A stretch of 64,000 nucleotides of DNA from CAYWRZ01 sp964460845 (GTDB lineage: Bacteria; Bacteroidota; Bacteroidia; Flavobacteriales_D; UBA2798), in contig CAYWRZ010000013.1 of the NCBI GenBank assembly GCA_964460845.1, forward strand, positions 1-64,000. The letters run 5' to 3'. Of the stretch, positions 1 through 8,049 are shown one piece after another; positions within the stretch are counted from its first letter, which is position 1, and each line of letters starts with the position of its first letter. Position numbers and translations under genes: made by a program. The notes below the pieces were generated by a model. The model did no database searches and was not told the DNA's origin. It saw only the letters and a program-made list of their open reading frames with translations.

Positions 1-1237
1 CCGGGGTCATCGTCACGCTGTATGTGCCTGTGGCATTGGCGGTCACCGTTTGGGTAGTCTGACCGTCCACACCGGGACCCGCCCACAAGTACGAAGATGC
101 ACCCGGAGGGGCTATCACGTTCACAGGACCACAACCGCCACCTGTAGCGGCAATCTGAAACTCCATGCTTGAGCAGCGCGCATCGAGATACGCATAGCCG
201 AAGTGACCGTTCTGCGAGCAGTCGCCCACAATAAACTCGATGGTTACGTTACGGTTGATATAGCCGTGAAGGGGAGCAAATACGGTGGTCCAGTTCTTAT
301 AATACAAAGCTTCTCCACTGTATTGAATAAGCGTAAAATCAGGGTCACCTCCCGAGTTCACCGGACCGGCAATTACCTGATAGTCTCCACATTGAATGAC
401 ATTGTTCTGTTCATCGTACATCCGGATTCGGAAATAGGGCTGCTGGTTAGACGGGTGCCCCGCATCCTGCAAAAGCGCGGCATAACTATACGTAAAAGAA
501 GCGCTATTGGTGGTTACCAAAAAAGTTTGACGAATACTGGCGGCGCCGTTGTTGGTACCTGTTCCGTCTCCCAATCTGAGCGAATATTGTCCGCCATCGG
601 GATTTACACGCGGAATCGCAGCCACTACAGGGTCATTACCTCCGTTGTAAATAGTGTGATTGGCTCCGGGAGTAGCGGGGTTTACGTTTACATAGCTGTA
701 TTGCGCGCTCCCGTTAACCGCACCACGAAACAGTTCCCAGCCCGATGTATTACCCGCTTCAAAATCAGCATTGGTACAAGGCTCTCCTGCTGCGCGCTGC
801 GTATTTAATGATTCGATATGCTCTTCCGTAAGCCTGTCGTGCGAATGATTATCCGCATATTTATCAATAAAAAGATGACGCTTTCCGGCATCTGTATATA
901 ACTCCGTGGCCAGCACAACACTTGCATTAAGAACTGAATCGAGGAACGGAGCTACATTTTCTTCCGTAAGCGTAAGCTGCTGATAGTACATCATCACTTT
1001 CAGCCGCTCTTTGTGATAAAAAATCCTTACCGCATCACGCAACTCAGGTGTGTTAACCATTTCCCGGCCTTCTTCGGGAAGACGAGCCGCCACATAGCGA
1101 CTAAGCTCGGTAAGATCAAAATATTTATTGGTAAAATCCTCGGCCTCTTTGAGGTTGGGTTGGGGCCGGGTTTGCTGCTGCGCCGAAACGCTCACGAAAA
1201 CAAAAGACAACAAAAGGTATAGAAAACCTCTTTTCAT
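1..1237 (-). CDS. Secreted adhesin-like protein, N-terminal part (cut by window edge)
   Basis: The reading frame is open from an ATG at 1235-1237 to the left edge, giving 412 codons with no stop, so the C-terminus lies outside the window. It begins with a signal peptide (MKRGFLYLLLSFVFVSVSAQ). A helical region of about 130 residues follows, then a jelly-roll-like section beginning near CTNADFEAGNTSGWELF, and a PKD/Ig-like Gly-rich segment near the cut (APPGASSYLWAGPGVDG). This architecture is typical of large Bacteroidota surface proteins exported by T9SS and ending in a gliding-type tail, but the sorting domain cannot be seen here. The exact function is unknown. Confidence is high that it is a real gene and moderate for the class. 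Confidence 0.8.
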   Translation of the reverse strand, partial: MKRGFLYLLLSFVFVSVSAQQQTRPQPNLKEAEDFTNKYFDLTELSRYVAARLPEEGREMVNTPELRDAVRIFYHKERLKVMMYYQQLTLTEENVAPFLDSVLNASVVLATELYTDAGKRHLFIDKYADNHSHDRLTEEHIESLNTQRAAGEPCTNADFEAGNTSGWELFRGAVNGSAQYSYVNVNPATPGANHTIYNGGNDPVVAAIPRVNPDGGQYSLRLGDGTGTNNGAASIRQTFLVTTNSASFTYSYAALLQDAGHPSNQQPYFRIRMYDEQNNVIQCGDYQVIAGPVNSGGDPDFTLIQYSGEALYYKNWTTVFAPLHGYINRNVTIEFIVGDCSQNGHFGYAYLDARCSSMEFQIAATGGGCGPVNVIAPPGASSYLWAGPGVDGQTTQTVTANATGTYSVTMTP

Positions 1238-1431
1238 AGCAGGGATTTTTGTGTGTTGTAAGGAGGGACGAAAAATACACAAAAAGTTCCTTGTAAAATG
1301 TGAGAAAAAGGAGTACCAGCCCTCCAATTAGGTCAAAAAACGCGTATTTTCAACGCAGATTAAAAAAAATGTTAAAAATAAAACTCCGGTTAGTGTAACC
1401 CTGCTAATAGATTTACCGGAAAGGCAAGCAC

Positions 1432-1461
1432 AAAAAAAGGCGCTTAAAGCGCCTTTTTTTT
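1432..1461 (-). terminator. Bidirectional intrinsic terminator
   Basis: GGCGC and GCGCC arms around a TTAAA loop are flanked by seven A on the left and eight T on the right, so the hairpin has a U-tract on either strand. On the minus strand it lies just downstream of the gene ending at 1480 and should end the TonB/lipoprotein/OB-protein transcript. The remaining 1238-1431 intergenic sequence shows no clear gene. Confidence 0.85.
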
Positions 1462-1479
1462 ATATGCTTAGTCGAAAAC

Positions 1480-2829
1480 TCAACGCGTCACCACGATACG
1501 CTGTACAGAACGATGTTGTTCCTGTCCGGCTTCCAGCAGATAAATGCCTTCGGCCAGTCCCTGCAGCTCAATCTGCTCGACGGTCGAATACACTGTACGA
1601 TTCAGCCACACACGACCCGAAAGATCCATGATTTTGAGTGTGTATCCGTTACGGAGCTGTTCGGCGGGCAAGCTAAGGGTAATACGATCTGCAGCAGGAT
1701 TGGGATATACCGACAAGGGCAGCAATTCTTTTTCGTTTACCGACGAAGACGATTCCACATCGGCCGCACTGCGAGGCTCGATACGGTATTCGGAGAATGA
1801 ATAATATACGGGACCGGTTACGTTGTACACTGTATTCAAGGTCGGTGTATGCTGATAAATCAGATTATGAATTTTGCACTGACCCGAACCGTCGTTTACG
1901 GCCCACATACCCACACCGGCACTGGTACTGTTGCAAGTGGCATTCTGTACTTTCACAAGTACACCCTCATATTGTTCTGAATTTACAGCGTTGGTAGAGA
2001 TAACTACCGCATCAGGAATCGGTCTTCCGCTGGCTTCTACACTAAAGCCGCTTACGGTAGCCAATTGAGTCATGTTAAAATATTCGACCACAGAAGCGGT
2101 AATTTTTACTGAATCGCCGAGCGCAGGCTCGTTGAAATTGTCGAACACATAAATCCCGTTCCAGGCACCTGTGCCATCCTGAATGAAATATCCGGAGCTG
2201 TGTGTCGCGGTCACCACGCCACTGGTGCTTACGGTTTCACCTACATGAGGCGAATCGCCCGAAGGATCGGAAGTAAACTGAATGTCGTAAATGCTCACTT
2301 CCGGAATGGAAGGCGTAGAAATTACCAAACTGTCGAACTGAAGATGTCCGGAAGCCGCAGCAGTAGAACGAATCGACAGGATGAACTCGGCCGATCCAAA
2401 AGTAGTATCGGCTAAAATAATTTGTGAATATTCGGTCCAGGTGGTCGTATTCACGGTAATATATGGTCCGTAATGGTAACCGCTGGTGGTCGAGATATTG
2501 CTGTTGTCAAACAGTCCGGTACGTACCTGCCCATTGCCCTTGGCCCAAAACTTCACTTCGTAAGCTTGTCCGTCGGTTACGGCAATGGGTTGCGAGGTAA
2601 AACGGCGGTGAGAAGAATTGGAGTTGATCAGTCTTACAGACTTACTGCCATAGATAGAGCCGGTGGTCACTTCCACGATGCTATCGTTGGCCAGGTTGGT
2701 CTTAGAGCCTTTCCAGCCGTCGGGGCTTTGGCCCGTCCAGTTTTCGAAACTCGTGCTGGTCACTACCTGCGCCTGCACTGCTCCGGTGCAAACCAGCGCG
2801 GCCATTAAACAGAGGTAAATCTTTTTCAT
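1480..2829 (-). CDS. T9SS-sorted secreted protein with OB-like domain, nuclease-locus associated
   Basis: 449 residues. A signal peptide (MKKIYLCLMAALVCTGAVQA) is followed by a carbohydrate-binding-like beta-sandwich at about 25-165. An OB-like domain at about 170-345 (starting VSIYDIQFTSDPSGDSPH, with GYFIQDGTGAWNGIYVFDN) is of the type found in extracellular nucleases and DUF5689 proteins. The last 75 residues form a T9SS type A sorting domain (VYPNPAADRITL, GIYLLEAG). It should be exported across the outer membrane by T9SS and cleaved or anchored at the surface. It is the third gene of an operon after a TonB receptor and a DUF5689 lipoprotein. Binding or presentation of nucleic acid is inferred from context; no catalytic nuclease motif is visible. 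Confidence 0.8.
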   Translation of the reverse strand: MKKIYLCLMAALVCTGAVQAQVVTSTSFENWTGQSPDGWKGSKTNLANDSIVEVTTGSIYGSKSVRLINSNSSHRRFTSQPIAVTDGQAYEVKFWAKGNGQVRTGLFDNSNISTTSGYHYGPYITVNTTTWTEYSQIILADTTFGSAEFILSIRSTAAASGHLQFDSLVISTPSIPEVSIYDIQFTSDPSGDSPHVGETVSTSGVVTATHSSGYFIQDGTGAWNGIYVFDNFNEPALGDSVKITASVVEYFNMTQLATVSGFSVEASGRPIPDAVVISTNAVNSEQYEGVLVKVQNATCNSTSAGVGMWAVNDGSGQCKIHNLIYQHTPTLNTVYNVTGPVYYSFSEYRIEPRSAADVESSSSVNEKELLPLSVYPNPAADRITLSLPAEQLRNGYTLKIMDLSGRVWLNRTVYSTVEQIELQGLAEGIYLLEAGQEQHRSVQRIVVTR

Positions 2830-2871
2830 AATGCGTCGGGGTTTAAATTTTTATTCTCTTAAAATGTATGT

Positions 2872-4152
2872 TTAATCGGTGATTTGTACATTATCTATAC
2901 GGTAAGTGCTGGTCTGCCCCGCTCCTGCATTTCCTTCATATTTAAAGGCAATATGGAAAGAGCCCGTATAACCCGCAGGAAGGTAGCCCGCCAAAGGAAT
3001 CGCGCCCGAATTAACCCAGGCATTGTCGGCATTTGAAGAGTTAGCCAGTACAGCCGACACGGAATTCCATGTGGCCGAATTTACGTTTACCCCATCAAAA
3101 TTAGTCGAAATCCAAACGGAAAGCCCGTTGTGAAACCAGAACGATTTGGCCGACTGAAAAGAAAGCGTCTTTGTCGCGCTGGCTTGTATCGGGGGCGACA
3201 CTAACCAGGACACGTTCGAAGCGTCGAACGAGTTATACGCCGTGGCCTGTACATACTTTTCGGCATTAAATACGCGGCCTCTCCAAAAACGGTTACCGGC
3301 AGTCGCCACACTGGTCCAGCAACTGATAGCTATATCGGCGTTGTCGGTTACATTGTCAAAAGGTTCGTTTACGCTGGCTACCGGACTACAAGGGCCGCCG
3401 CCTGTACAGCGGGGTGCGTTCATTATCGCTTCGGAAGGTGTACGCAGGTAGAGCTGCATGGTGCCGTTAAACTCGCCCACAACCGCAATAATAGAACCGT
3501 TGCCATGTGGTAAAGGTGTGCCTGCAAAGCTGGAATAACCGCTGGTGCGAAGCAAAATGGAATTTCCGTTACAGTCTTTCAGCGTACGGTTCACGTTGGC
3601 CTGATTCACCGCATCGGCGTAAGTGAGTCCAAGCTCATTGCTCGCAAACTCTACATTTTCCAATTTGATAAGCCTCGACTGAAGAGTGGTATTAATCTGA
3701 TCGATGGTTACCACCTGCGGAGCTACCTGCACTCCGGTTTTTTGTTTGATAATATTGCGATCCACATCGACCGAATCGAGCTGCAGCATACCGTTATACC
3801 GCGAAAGCAAGGTGCCACGCAGGTAAATCCGCACCGAATCGCCCTGGTATATACCGCCCGACGTAAGCAGGCGCAGGTTGATAGCTCCGGTATTATCCTG
3901 CACATATACGTTGCGGTAAAGATTGCCGCTGCGTTCATCGGCGGTTACCACGGCAAAAACCGAATAATCGTCGGTAAACGAAATGTTGGTGCCGGTGTGC
4001 ATCGCTTTCAGGTCGGCGAGGGTAAGCACGTTACCTACGGGAATCTCTTTTTCCGGCGGAGAATCGTATTCGCGCTTACACCCACTCCAAACCGTCAGTC
4101 CGGCTGCTAGCAGAATCAGGCTCAGGGAACGAATCTTCAACACTGTATTCAT
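2872..4152 (-). CDS. DUF5689 domain surface lipoprotein
   Basis: 426 residues with a lipoprotein signal (lipobox VWSGC, Cys25), so probably an outer-membrane lipoprotein. Residues about 40-245 match the DUF5689/OB-like pattern (VTADERSGNLYRNVYVQD, then GDSVRIYLRGTLL). The C-terminal half, about 265-426, is a jelly-roll or choice-of-anchor-type domain (FRIDNVQ-like end TYRIDNVQITD). It sits 24 bases after the TonB receptor and 42 bases before the secreted OB protein, on the same strand. By analogy with SusD-like partners it may be the surface binding component for the receptor, but it has no SusD fold signature. The substrate is inferred from the adjacent nucleases. Confidence 0.8.
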   Translation of the reverse strand: MNTVLKIRSLSLILLAAGLTVWSGCKREYDSPPEKEIPVGNVLTLADLKAMHTGTNISFTDDYSVFAVVTADERSGNLYRNVYVQDNTGAINLRLLTSGGIYQGDSVRIYLRGTLLSRYNGMLQLDSVDVDRNIIKQKTGVQVAPQVVTIDQINTTLQSRLIKLENVEFASNELGLTYADAVNQANVNRTLKDCNGNSILLRTSGYSSFAGTPLPHGNGSIIAVVGEFNGTMQLYLRTPSEAIMNAPRCTGGGPCSPVASVNEPFDNVTDNADIAISCWTSVATAGNRFWRGRVFNAEKYVQATAYNSFDASNVSWLVSPPIQASATKTLSFQSAKSFWFHNGLSVWISTNFDGVNVNSATWNSVSAVLANSSNADNAWVNSGAIPLAGYLPAGYTGSFHIAFKYEGNAGAGQTSTYRIDNVQITD

Positions 4153-4176
4153 AAATTTATTTTTTATTCTTTTAAG

Positions 4177-6720
4177 TTAAAAACGAAGACTCACCATTGC
4201 AAAATAGGTGGTGCCAAACATATAGCCCAGCTTGGGCGGAAAACGATCGATATTATTCACGTCGTAACGAAGCTGCTCGAATCCTCCGGTCACCAGCTCT
4301 CTGTTGTTCAACACATTATTTACGGTAAGATTCAGCGTCAGGTAATATTCCTTTATCCTCCATGATTTACCGCCGAAAGCATCCAGCGTATAGCCGTTTT
4401 TCAGCTTGGTCTGATCCAGCACTTCGGACCATTGTGGATCGGTTATTACAAAATTTTCGACGGCTTCGACCGTACGGCGATCCGGATTAGGATCGAGGTA
4501 CATATCGGCGAAATAGTTAAAGTTTACACCTACAAACCAGTTTTTGGTTCCGTTGTACCGCAGTCCGCCCGACAGCGCCGTTTGCGGCATTCCGCCGACA
4601 CGGTAATTCTTAAGGTAAACGGTACGGTTATCGGCCAGCAGCTCGGTGGCGTTATCGCGGGTGATGGTCACCTGAGGACGGGAATTCCACAGGTACTGTC
4701 CATAAGCCGCCGCCCCGCTGAACACCAGCGAAGGACCGATATTTATTTCCAGTCCGAGCTCGGTTCCCATATACAGGTGATTGACTCCGGTCATCACATA
4801 GTTCACAAAAGTGCGATACGCATCGTGGTAAAAGCTTCTGAGCCAGGTTTGATTATTGACCTGCGTATAATAGCCGCTCAGGCGTGCCTTGAAACCGGGG
4901 TAACGCACCACGTAGCTCAAATCGGCCGAAATTATCTCTTCGTCTTTCAGGTTACTCACCACCAAATCGCGGGTACGTGGCGATACGAATGCCGCACGGG
5001 GTTGCGGAGCACGGGTCAGGTAGGCTACGTTGGCTGAAAAATAATGCCTTCCGGTGAGCTTATAGGTCGCGCCGGCTTTGAGCCCGTAATTCAGAAATGC
5101 CTGCGTTTCGGAACGACCGGCCGAGTTCTCGGGAAAGCGTCCGTTGCGCATACTGCTCGTTCTCCAAAATGCGGTGGTAGATAACGTAACAGCGCCGTAA
5201 GCATCAATTTTGGGCGAAGAATATTCCAGTTGCCCGAACGTTTCGGCGCGGTGAATATTCAGGTAGTAGTCGTAACCGTAGCTATCGCCCACCTGCACAA
5301 TACGATTCGGATTGTCGAGATCATTCTGCGCAATGGTATCGTTGTTGAAATTTTGCTCTGCGAAATTGTCCACATCTACCCAAAAATCACCGCCGAGCAA
5401 ATCAACCATTTTACGGTAGTTATGCCCACGATGGTAGGTGTAATTTATTCCGCCCGAAACATAAAACTTATCGTTAAGCTTCGATTGAATCACAGAATTA
5501 AGTCCGGTCATCGTCACATCGTTGCGCAATTCTTCGACGACATATTTGGAACGGTTCCCGGTGATATGCTGGCCATTTACGCCATTGGCATTGTAAACGG
5601 TATAAAGGTTTTTGCGGTTGGAGAAATAAAGATTATCCCAGTTGATTTGGCGGGCATTCACATCGTTTTGCCAGGCGGAAGTTACCGCAGCTTCCTGATC
5701 GGGATAACGTTCGGAAAAGAAGCTGGGCAGGTAACGGTAATAGTCGGGACGTGGGTCGCGGGCATCGTACCAGTTAAGACCGCTTATGCCGCTTTGCCCC
5801 GGCGATACGAAAGCACCTGAATTGATGCGGGTTTTTTCGTTGAGCTTCCAATAATGGTTGAGCATGAACACCGGTTCGTGATTATTGCTGACACGGGCGT
5901 TTCTTTTTTTGCCACTCTGATATCCCCAGTTGGGATTGTAATAATTATTATCGGCTAAATCGTAGGCTTCCTGCACGGCTAATGCCTGCCGTCCTTGCTT
6001 GGTGGAAGCACCGAAACCTACAAAACCTATGCTGTGCCGCTCGTTGATTTTCTTTTCGGCCGAAAGGAAATAGGACCATCCGTCGTAGAAGGTGCCTTCG
6101 ACATAACCCTCATCGGCATAACGACGCGAAGCCGAAGCGGTTACGGCCCATCCGTTGGCCATCATTCCGGTAGAACCGGTAGCCATAATACGATGCACAT
6201 AGCTGCGGTTCGAATAGGCGTATGATACCCGGTTCCCTTTTCGATAGGCCGAAGCTCTGGCATCAATATTGGAATACCCCCCGATACCACCGAAGGCGAA
6301 ACGGGAAGAACCGAGTCCGGCACGAACTTCCATCCAGCGGGTCACATCGTTGAGTCCGCCCCAGGTGGACCAAGAGGCCCAGCCTGTTTCCATGTCGTTC
6401 ATCCGCATACCGTTGATCATGACGGTGGTATTTTCAGAACCTAAGCCACGCATACGAAAACGTGCGTTACCAAAGGTAAAACCGGCAATGGAAGTAAACA
6501 CATCGCGGGAAGATTGCAGCAGACCGGAAATATCCTGCGACTGCATCTCTCCGTCAAAATCGGCTTCGGCCAGAGAAAGTACCGGCAAACGGCTGTCGCG
6601 CTGCAAGGTAGTATCGGGCACCGCCCGACGGGTAGTATCTTCTTCCTGTTGAGCACTCAGCGTACCTGCCGTGGCGAAAAACAAAAAAAGGAAAGAGTAA
6701 AAACAACGCGTATTAATCAC
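4177..6720 (-). CDS. TonB-dependent outer-membrane receptor of the nuclease locus
   Basis: 847 residues: signal peptide (to about residue 23, SAQQ), a plug domain at about 60-170 (FRMRGLGSENTTVMINGMRM) and a long beta-barrel ending with aromatic FAMVSLRF. It lacks the usual N-terminal carboxypeptidase-like domain, and the plug starts soon after a short linker. It is the first gene of the minus-strand operon and diverges from two secreted nuclease genes across 6721-6956. TonB receptors import substrates energised by TonB-ExbBD. Oligonucleotide or nucleoside uptake is an inference from the neighbours. The 236-base divergent spacer shows no good full promoter match. Confidence 0.9.
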   Translation of the reverse strand: MINTRCFYSFLFLFFATAGTLSAQQEEDTTRRAVPDTTLQRDSRLPVLSLAEADFDGEMQSQDISGLLQSSRDVFTSIAGFTFGNARFRMRGLGSENTTVMINGMRMNDMETGWASWSTWGGLNDVTRWMEVRAGLGSSRFAFGGIGGYSNIDARASAYRKGNRVSYAYSNRSYVHRIMATGSTGMMANGWAVTASASRRYADEGYVEGTFYDGWSYFLSAEKKINERHSIGFVGFGASTKQGRQALAVQEAYDLADNNYYNPNWGYQSGKKRNARVSNNHEPVFMLNHYWKLNEKTRINSGAFVSPGQSGISGLNWYDARDPRPDYYRYLPSFFSERYPDQEAAVTSAWQNDVNARQINWDNLYFSNRKNLYTVYNANGVNGQHITGNRSKYVVEELRNDVTMTGLNSVIQSKLNDKFYVSGGINYTYHRGHNYRKMVDLLGGDFWVDVDNFAEQNFNNDTIAQNDLDNPNRIVQVGDSYGYDYYLNIHRAETFGQLEYSSPKIDAYGAVTLSTTAFWRTSSMRNGRFPENSAGRSETQAFLNYGLKAGATYKLTGRHYFSANVAYLTRAPQPRAAFVSPRTRDLVVSNLKDEEIISADLSYVVRYPGFKARLSGYYTQVNNQTWLRSFYHDAYRTFVNYVMTGVNHLYMGTELGLEINIGPSLVFSGAAAYGQYLWNSRPQVTITRDNATELLADNRTVYLKNYRVGGMPQTALSGGLRYNGTKNWFVGVNFNYFADMYLDPNPDRRTVEAVENFVITDPQWSEVLDQTKLKNGYTLDAFGGKSWRIKEYYLTLNLTVNNVLNNRELVTGGFEQLRYDVNNIDRFPPKLGYMFGTTYFAMVSLRF

Positions 6721-6956
6721 AGTAGTAGAAAAAAAGGGAACAAAGGAATTCTGTTTCTTTTTAGGTTACGGAGCGCAATTTTAGTGATATTCGTGCAACC
6801 ACCTGTGTCAGAGCGGCAAAGTTAATAATAAATTAACTTGCCTTTGCTGGATAGGGGGTAAATGCAGCGAAATGTTAATAATTTCTACCGACGTACTGTG
6901 ACAAGGATAAATGGGTAATTTTACGGCTCGTTCGCCAACGCATTAAATTTCAGCAC

Positions 6957-8021
6957 ATGAGCTTCAGGTTTCTTTCTAAAAAATTCATTTACAGCTTTTT
7001 ACTCCTTTTCTTGCCTGTATGGGGCATGGCGCAGGAAAAATCGAAAAAGGAATTTTACCCGGCCTGTGTCGCCTTTTACAACGTAGAAAACCTTTACGAT
7101 ACTATCAACAATCCGCTGACCAACGACGAAGAATTTTTACCTGATGGAGCCAATCGCTGGAACGGTCCTCGTTACTGGAAAAAAATCAATGACCTTTCGA
7201 CTGTAATTTCACAGATAGGTACTGAATTTACCCCTGACGGACCTGCGATTTTAGGTCTTTCGGAAATCGAAAACCGTGAAGTGCTGGAAGATTTGGTGAA
7301 CAACCCCAAGCTTAAAGAAAAGAATTACAAAATTGTGCATTACGACTCGCCCGACCGCAGGGGTGTAGATGTAGCGTTGATTTACCAATCGGCTTATTTT
7401 ACCGTTACCTCCAGCAAAAACATCCCACTGCGCATTCCGGGCAGAGACGATTTTTATACCCGCGATCAATTACTGGTTTCGGGATTACTCGACGGAGAGC
7501 TGATACATGTAATTGTCGCCCACTGGCCTTCACGACGCGGTGGCGAAAAAAGAAGCCGCCCTATGCGAATTGCCGCCGCTGAACTCGGCCGTAAGATTAT
7601 CGATTCGCTGCAACAAATTGATCCCGAAGCGAAAGTTATCTATATGGGCGACCTCAACGATGATCCGGTTAACGAAAGCGTAAAAACGCACCTGAAAGCT
7701 TCTGCCAAACTGACCGACACCACGGGTGCTGCATTGTACAACCCGATGTACGATCTCTTCCGCAAAGGCATAGGTTCGCTGGCCTGGCGCGATAGCTGGA
7801 ACCTGTTTGACCAGCTTCTCATCAGCACTTCTCTGCTGAAAAAAGATTATTCTTCTTTCAGGTATTATGGAGCGCGGGTGTTCAATAAAACTTTTCTGAC
7901 TCAAAGCGAGGGCAACTACAAGGGTTATCCTTTTCGTACCTTTGCCGGAGGCTCCTATCAGGGCGGATACAGCGATCACTTCCCGGTATATCTGCTGCTG
8001 GTGAAAGAGAAAAAAGAATAA
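6957..8021 (+). CDS. Secreted endonuclease/exonuclease/phosphatase family protein
   Basis: 354 residues with a signal peptide (LLLFLPVWGMAQ). The family motifs are in order: FYNVENLYDT, GLSEIENREVLEDL (catalytic Glu), DSPDRRGVDVALIYQ, VAHWPSRRGG, YMGDLNDDPVNES (Asp/Asn) and the C-terminal GGYSDHFPVYL (catalytic Asp-His). All catalytic positions are present, so a metal-dependent phosphodiesterase acting in the periplasm or outside the cell is likely. It lacks a T9SS tail. It lies 28 bases upstream of an endonuclease I gene on the same strand, consistent with one transcript for nucleic-acid degradation. Confidence 0.9.
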   Translation: MSFRFLSKKFIYSFLLLFLPVWGMAQEKSKKEFYPACVAFYNVENLYDTINNPLTNDEEFLPDGANRWNGPRYWKKINDLSTVISQIGTEFTPDGPAILGLSEIENREVLEDLVNNPKLKEKNYKIVHYDSPDRRGVDVALIYQSAYFTVTSSKNIPLRIPGRDDFYTRDQLLVSGLLDGELIHVIVAHWPSRRGGEKRSRPMRIAAAELGRKIIDSLQQIDPEAKVIYMGDLNDDPVNESVKTHLKASAKLTDTTGAALYNPMYDLFRKGIGSLAWRDSWNLFDQLLISTSLLKKDYSSFRYYGARVFNKTFLTQSEGNYKGYPFRTFAGGSYQGGYSDHFPVYLLLVKEKKE

Positions 8022-8049
8022 GATCTTTTCCACTTCACTTACCTACTGC

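Noticed and set aside
203..1331. Plus-strand frames opposite the left-end secreted protein
   Set aside because: The minus strand encodes a continuous signal-peptide-bearing protein to the window edge; these are its shadows.
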